Below, in pieces: positions 59,621 through 64,000 of a stretch of DNA of 64,000 bases. The stretch covers positions 1-64,000 of the forward strand of contig NZ_JAHHZO010000015.1 of NCBI RefSeq assembly GCF_018760785.1, written 5' to 3'. Origin of the DNA: Rhizobium sp. CSW-27 (GTDB taxonomy: Bacteria > Pseudomonadota > Alphaproteobacteria > Rhizobiales > Rhizobiaceae). The notes beneath the pieces are model-generated. The model did no database searches. It worked only from the letters and a program-made list of their open reading frames with translations, and was not told the DNA's origin. Numbering within the stretch: position 1 is the first letter of the stretch; every line of letters begins with the position of its first letter. The translations under genes were made by a program, and so were the position numbers.

Positions 59621-59730
59621 TGACATGAAGTCTAGTGGGCCGGTCACGGCCTTGTATACCTCCCGCAGCGAGGCACGACAGTTTCATCCTGACTTGGTCC
59701 CGTTAACTCCAAGGCGGCTGAGCGTGCAGA

Positions 59731-60906
59731 TCAGCGTTCTGGCCACGCCCAGGCTGGAGGTTCGACGTTCGCAACAACTGTTTCGCCGTTGTCCTTCTCC
59801 AGTGCCAGCATCTGAGCGCCATGCTTGGAAAGAGCTTCGACGAGTGTTTGAGCGTGGCTGACTACGATGACCTGACTACGCTCGCTGGCCGCTGCGATCA
59901 TGCGTGCGAGTGGCTCAAGCAAACTGGGATGGAGGCTGCCTTCTGGCTCATTAAGCACCATCAGTTCGGGCGGGCGCGGTGTGTGAAGTGCGGTGGCGAG
60001 CGCAATGTATCGCAACGTCCCGTCCGAAAGTTCGGATGCCCCAAGAGGTCGGTGAAGCCCGTTTTGTCGCATCGACAAACGAAACAATCCGTCTGCTGCA
60101 TCGATCTCGATCGATGAATCAGGGAAGGCATCCTCAATCGCTCTGTCGAAAGCGGGCCCGTTACCGATTTCCCGCACTGTCTGAACAGCGGGGGCCAAAT
60201 CTGAACCGTCGGAAGCAAGGGCGACTGTACGCGTACCAATTCGGGGAATACGTGCTGGAGCGTCGCGATCGATCCGGAAGTGATCGTAAAAGCGCCATGC
60301 TCGCATACGTTCACGAAGAAGAAGCAGTTCGACCGCGTTCGTCGGGTCGGCCGCCCGCATCATCATAGTCTCGAAAGGGGCGAGGTCGGTCACGACGGGC
60401 CGCAGGCGACCGCTTGCATCCTGCACGAGCACCGATGCGTTACCCCGTCGAGCGATGGCATTGTGGCGCGATAGTCTCTCTCCGGCCCAGACGGCTTCCG
60501 CCTTCACGACCGGATCATCCCCGAATAGAGAAGCTTCCTCCCGGCTTGCGCCGGGGCCTGGAATGGGCAGCCCAAGATCGATGGCATAGCCGTAATCTTC
60601 GGATGCAAAGCCAAGGCGAAGCGAGACAGGACCGCGCCCAATGTTTCCCTGGATCGGCGATCGTCCCGAGCGCATGGCGGTTGAATAGCCTGAGCCACCC
60701 GCCCACATCGTCGACCGCAAGCCACCCTCCGCAGCAAGCGAACCAATCGCTTGCCCCTGAGCGACATCAGCCAAGAGGCGCAAAGAGCGGTAAAGGCTCG
60801 ATTTTCCGCTGCCATTCGCACCCGTAACAACATTCAACCGTTCAAGCGGAAGAACGAGACTGCGAAGAGAACGGTATCCGGAAACAGCAAGGGTAATGAG
60901 TGCCAT
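59731..60906 (-). CDS. AAA family ATPase (COG4637-like)
   Basis: A 391-residue SMC/RecF-like ATPase: GYRSLRSLVLPLERLNVVTG, Walker A TGANGSGKSSLYRSL (about residues 25-39), signature-like ASELSDGTLRYIALATAL and Walker B ELMVLNEPEGSLHPSLLEPL. The Walker B acid is Asn where Asp is usual, but this LNEPE version is the norm in the group. Related ATPases occur with OLD-type nucleases in defence, but no nuclease domain is present here. The ATG at 60906 is used; the frame to 61143 adds nothing. Role unknown. Confidence 0.85.
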   Translation of the reverse strand: MALITLAVSGYRSLRSLVLPLERLNVVTGANGSGKSSLYRSLRLLADVAQGQAIGSLAAEGGLRSTMWAGGSGYSTAMRSGRSPIQGNIGRGPVSLRLGFASEDYGYAIDLGLPIPGPGASREEASLFGDDPVVKAEAVWAGERLSRHNAIARRGNASVLVQDASGRLRPVVTDLAPFETMMMRAADPTNAVELLLLRERMRAWRFYDHFRIDRDAPARIPRIGTRTVALASDGSDLAPAVQTVREIGNGPAFDRAIEDAFPDSSIEIDAADGLFRLSMRQNGLHRPLGASELSDGTLRYIALATALHTPRPPELMVLNEPEGSLHPSLLEPLARMIAAASERSQVIVVSHAQTLVEALSKHGAQMLALEKDNGETVVANVEPPAWAWPER

Positions 60907-61064
60907 AAACAGGATGTAGCACGTGGAAGGTTCAGGTGCACGGGAGACCGCGGGCGTTCCCTTGGTCATGCAAATGGCCGCTCGGGCCTCGTGATGACGA
61001 AACGTGCTATAACTTGGCTGCCTGACGGAGGCGACGCGGTGGGAGGTGTGGCGGAGGCTTTGGC

Positions 61065-61685
61065 ATGGACACCGCCGTACTGCGTAATCGATATCCATGG
61101 AACAAAGGTATTCTGGTAGGGCAGAAGCGCCCACTTCAGCCAAAGAATGTGTGGTCGATCCGCGTTCGACTGGAGATGAGCGGCGCGGTCCGGGAACTGG
61201 CGCTCTTCAACCTCGCCATCGACAGCAAGCTGCGTGCTTGCGACCTCGTCAAGCTGAAGGTTGAGGATTTATGGTCCGGTAGTTCGATCCGCGATCGGGC
61301 CACCATCATCCAGAAGAAGACGAAGCGACCCGTACAATTCGAGGTCACCGAACAGACCAAGATGGCGCTCGCCGCGTGGCTCCCGTTTGTTCGAAGGAAT
61401 GGCAGCAATTATCTGTTTCCAAGCAGCCGTAAGGGCTCGCAGCATTTGTCGACACGGCAATATGCTCGGATCGTTCACCGATGGGTGGCGTCCATCGGGC
61501 TCGACGCCAGCGCATATGGCACCCATTCCATGAGGAGAACAAAGGCTGCTCAGATTTATAAAAAGACAGGCAATCTTCGGGCGGTCCAAATTCTGCTCGG
61601 TCACACGAAACTCGAAAGCACCGTCCGATACCTGGGCGTCGAGATCGACGATGCGCTGAGAATCGCGGAGCAAATTGAGCTTTAG
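61065..61685 (+). CDS. Short tyrosine-type recombinase
   Basis: A 206-residue protein with only the catalytic half of a tyrosine recombinase: R57 in AIDSKLRACDLVKLKVEDL, the HxxR-type box YGTHSMRRTKAAQIY, LLGHTKLESTVRYLGVE with the late His and the nucleophile Tyr. Proteins of this size, without a core-binding domain, are a known group in Proteobacteria, often on mobile elements, so this is probably complete and not a fragment. The true start may lie a few codons further in, since family members begin near the GQKRPL segment. It marks the right flank of the cargo region. Confidence 0.85.
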   Translation: MDTAVLRNRYPWNKGILVGQKRPLQPKNVWSIRVRLEMSGAVRELALFNLAIDSKLRACDLVKLKVEDLWSGSSIRDRATIIQKKTKRPVQFEVTEQTKMALAAWLPFVRRNGSNYLFPSSRKGSQHLSTRQYARIVHRWVASIGLDASAYGTHSMRRTKAAQIYKKTGNLRAVQILLGHTKLESTVRYLGVEIDDALRIAEQIEL

Positions 61686-61815
61686 GGTCTTGACCATCGG
61701 CGACAGCCGGTGGTCTCTCTCGCGCAAATAGGAGACATTGAGAAGGTCAAATGTCTGGGAGGCCGTTAGATTCAGCCTTGCGGTCGAGAATACCTGCTAT
61801 GGCTGACGAAGCCCC

Positions 61816-63480
61816 TTATGGTTTCGGGCTCAAACGTACGACTTGATCGCCTGATTGGATAGAGGACATCCGGTGGGTCACCGCAATGATTGTCAGGTCC
61901 TGCGTCAAATCTCGCAACCCATCCATGATCTGCCGTTCAGTATCATCGTCGAGTGCCGAACTTGCTTCATCCAGAACGAGGATGTCGGGCTTTCCATAGA
62001 GAGCCCTGGCGATAGCGATGCGCTGCCGTTCCCCGCCGGAGAGTTTCAAGCCTCGCTCGCCGACTACCGTATCAAAACCGTCCGGCATGACTTCGATGCG
62101 GGCCAAAATGGAAGCCTGGGCGGCGACCTTGCGCAGCCGGTCTAAATTGAACGGTCGACCGAGCACAATATTCGCCGACAATGTATCATTTAGCAGAGCC
62201 ACATCCTGGGGGACGACCCCAACATGAGCGAACCAGTCTCCGCTCGTAATTCGTGCGAGTTCAATGTTGTCGGCGAGGATGCGACCACTCGTTGGCTCCA
62301 GACCTTTCAGCAACAGACGCAGGACCGTCGATTTGCCAGAGCCGGTCTCCCCGACCAGGAAAGTTGGCGTCCCGCGATGGACGGCAAACGAGAGATCCGA
62401 AATGCCGCGCCCGTTCGGATACCGGAATGTCACATTCTGGAAGGAAATTGAACCTTGGGTGGGTCGATAGGGGAGAGGGTCAGAGGGCTCCACAGTTTCT
62501 GGCGCTGACCACATCACGGCAAGTGGACGGAAACGAGCAACTGCCTCAACGGTTTCTTTGATCGCCATGCCGACAAGATGAAAAGGTTCATTAAGCTGAA
62601 TCAGAAGGGTGTTGAAAAGCACGATATCGCCGATCGACAGGAGCCCAGCCTGATATCGTGGCACCAAGATCAGGAAAGTTACGGCGAGCTGTATGGCAGC
62701 CACGACGCCTAGGATGCCGGAAAACGTGCTGCTTGCCAGTGCGTAGCGCCGCCAGTTGTTGAAGGCATCGCCAGCACCTGCTGCAAACCGCTTCGCCATC
62801 CAGGTTTCACCGCGCGTCTGACGAATTGTGTCGATAATCGCCACGGCGTTGCCAACCAGGCTGGCATTCTCCTGGCTGCGTTCCATCGCGGTATCGAGAA
62901 AGGGCTTCACCCGACCAACCCTGATATAGTCGAGACCGATCACAACAGATCCGTACACCAAAACGATCGCCGCAATTTCCCAACTCACCAGATTCCAGAG
63001 AAGGACAGCACTCAAAAGGATTTGGATAAGACCCGGCAATAGGCCGCCGATGGTCAGTTGGGTGATGATATTGAGTGTCTGTTCGCCCTCTTGACGCGCC
63101 GTACCGATCTCTGCGGGATTGTGATCAAGGAAGAAGGCCTGCGTCTTGCGCAGAAGCCGTGCAACAAAGGCCAGATTGGCGATGAAGCACAGTCGTTCAG
63201 CGCATAAGAAGATGAGAAAGCGGGAGGCTTGACTGAACGCCGTCGCCAATCCGAACAGGAGCGCGTAGTACATCAAGGTACGCACCGCACCACCGTCGGC
63301 TTGTCCTACGTTCGCAAGATCGTCTATGGCTCGCGAGAAAAGATAGGGCGCAGAGATAGAGGCCATCGATCCAACCAGTGTCGCAGCCATGACGAGGAGA
63401 GTGGTCCCCCGAGCGTCCCGCCAGTAATCGATCAGCAGTGAGCGTATAATCGTAAGAACTGCAGGCCGTGTTTCACTCAT
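61816..63480 (-). CDS. ABC transporter, fused permease and ATP-binding domains
   Basis: A 554-residue half-transporter. Residues about 20-300 are a six-helix exporter membrane domain (TTLLVMAATLVGSMASISAP, and so on); residues about 330-550 are the ATPase: Walker A VGETGSGKSTVLRL, Q-loop VGVVPQDVALLND, signature LSGGERQRIAIARAL, Walker B ILVLDEASSALD and switch His in AVTHRMSS. This is the MsbA/HlyB-like type IV exporter fold, working as a homodimer. The ATG at 63480 has GGAG upstream; the substrate is not evident. Confidence 0.92.
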   Translation of the reverse strand: MSETRPAVLTIIRSLLIDYWRDARGTTLLVMAATLVGSMASISAPYLFSRAIDDLANVGQADGGAVRTLMYYALLFGLATAFSQASRFLIFLCAERLCFIANLAFVARLLRKTQAFFLDHNPAEIGTARQEGEQTLNIITQLTIGGLLPGLIQILLSAVLLWNLVSWEIAAIVLVYGSVVIGLDYIRVGRVKPFLDTAMERSQENASLVGNAVAIIDTIRQTRGETWMAKRFAAGAGDAFNNWRRYALASSTFSGILGVVAAIQLAVTFLILVPRYQAGLLSIGDIVLFNTLLIQLNEPFHLVGMAIKETVEAVARFRPLAVMWSAPETVEPSDPLPYRPTQGSISFQNVTFRYPNGRGISDLSFAVHRGTPTFLVGETGSGKSTVLRLLLKGLEPTSGRILADNIELARITSGDWFAHVGVVPQDVALLNDTLSANIVLGRPFNLDRLRKVAAQASILARIEVMPDGFDTVVGERGLKLSGGERQRIAIARALYGKPDILVLDEASSALDDDTERQIMDGLRDLTQDLTIIAVTHRMSSIQSGDQVVRLSPKP

Positions 63481-63733
63481 AGATGCTCCGGAAAGTCGAT
63501 TTGGTGAATCGCTGCCACTTCGATAGACGAATGACAGGGTCAATTTTTGGCCAGTGCAGTTTTTTAGGATCGCACAATCAATTCTTTGGCGGCAGGTTGC
63601 CGCCTAGGGCAGCGAGGCTGCAGCAGCTTCGCGCCAGAAGCTGACATTGTGCCTGCCGGAAAACTCCCTATTCTGCGACGTCGCCTAAGTCAGCAAAACA
63701 AGTTTCGCCTTAATTGGGATTTTTGCGAACCAG

Positions 63734-64000
63734 ATGCAGATTACTTTTCGGCCCCTTGCGAGCGACGATCTCCCCGAATTGCACACATGGTTTAAGGATG
63801 CGGAGTTATCGCGCCGGCTATCATTCCCAACCGATGATTGGTTCGCCTATGTGACGGCTGGGGCGGATGCCCGTTGCTGGGTGGCGTCGGACGCCGGTGA
63901 ACTCATAGCCATGATTCAGGTTGACCGCGAGGATTCTGAACGAGGCTATCTGGACCTAGCCGTACGCCCCCAGCTCAGAGGCCAAGGGATCGGAACGGCG
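63734..64000 (+). CDS. GNAT family N-acetyltransferase, 3' end cut by window
   Basis: The frame from the ATG at 63734 is open to the window edge (89 codons). It begins MQITFRPLASDDLPELHTWF and ends in the acetyl-CoA binding motif LAVRPQLRGQGIGTA (R/Q-x-x-G-x-G/A), which defines the GNAT fold. The part present covers strands 1-4 and the start of the pyrophosphate loop. The ribosome binding site is weak. The substrate cannot be told from this half. It is divergent from the ABC transporter gene. Confidence 0.85.
   Translation, partial: MQITFRPLASDDLPELHTWFKDAELSRRLSFPTDDWFAYVTAGADARCWVASDAGELIAMIQVDREDSERGYLDLAVRPQLRGQGIGTA

Noticed and set aside
61065..61685. Short recombinase as a broken integrase
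   Set aside because: It has all catalytic residues and a length typical for a known group of short recombinases, so it is more likely complete.
1..64000. CRISPR arrays, rRNA or tRNA genes, and complete insertion sequences
   Set aside because: No regularly spaced repeats, no rRNA-like or tRNA-like stretches, and no transposase-like gene were seen on either strand.

Overview
The window reads as about 64 kb of a large, high-GC conjugative repABC plasmid (or integrated equivalent) from an alphaproteobacterium of the order Hyphomicrobiales (Rhizobiales), most likely Rhizobiaceae or a close family. The evidence is a complete repABC module with a candidate antisense ctRNA, a quorum-sensing controlled Ti/pNGR234a-type transfer system (traG-D-C, oriT, traA-F-B-H, traM, traR, trbI-H-G-F-L-K-J-E-D-C-B, traI), and typical rhizobial plasmid accessory families (DUF736, WGR, RHE_PE00001 family). 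No host name can be read from the sequence itself.

Layout. 1-2.8 kb: small plasmid-accessory genes (a cut-off conserved gene, DUF736, two tiny basic/acidic proteins, a thermonuclease that seems split from its signal peptide, a WGR protein). 3.2-12.0 kb: a LysR regulator divergent from a tightly overlapping operon that joins a FecB/FecC/FecD-type (chelate) ABC importer, an FmdE-like protein without the usual cysteines, and the carbon-phosphorus lyase core phnGHIJKL; phnM, phnF and phnCDE are absent. 12.9-34.4 kb: transfer region with oriT, interrupted by a DUF433/DUF5615 toxin-antitoxin pair and a small XRE regulator. 34.8-38.5 kb: repABC, divergent from traI, with two 18-bp dyads between them that also recur next to oriT and are candidate tra boxes. 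38.6-41.9 kb: tyrosine recombinase, Phd/PemK-like toxin-antitoxin pair and a RHE_PE00001 protein.

42.0-58.6 kb: the most interesting region. An XRE-led operon encodes SspA (cysteine desulfurase), SspB (DUF4007), SspC (large P-loop ATPase) and SspD (PP-loop sulfurtransferase), the single-strand DNA phosphorothioation set. It is followed by three genes: a protein with two GHKL ATPase modules, a protein with a receiver-like domain, and a second GHKL ATPase protein. No SspE is present, so the trio occupies the place of the partner restriction module (SspFGH-like by position). Divergently transcribed from the same promoter region is a two-gene unit: a poly-gamma-glutamate-hydrolase-like zinc enzyme and a 459-residue protein with a PD-(D/E)XK-nuclease-like residue pattern. 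Together they look like a plasmid-borne antiphage island.

59.0-64.0 kb: LysE exporter, COG4637-like ATPase, a short tyrosine recombinase, a fused ABC exporter and a truncated GNAT acetyltransferase. The defence block lies between two tyrosine recombinase genes, which fits acquisition as a cargo module.
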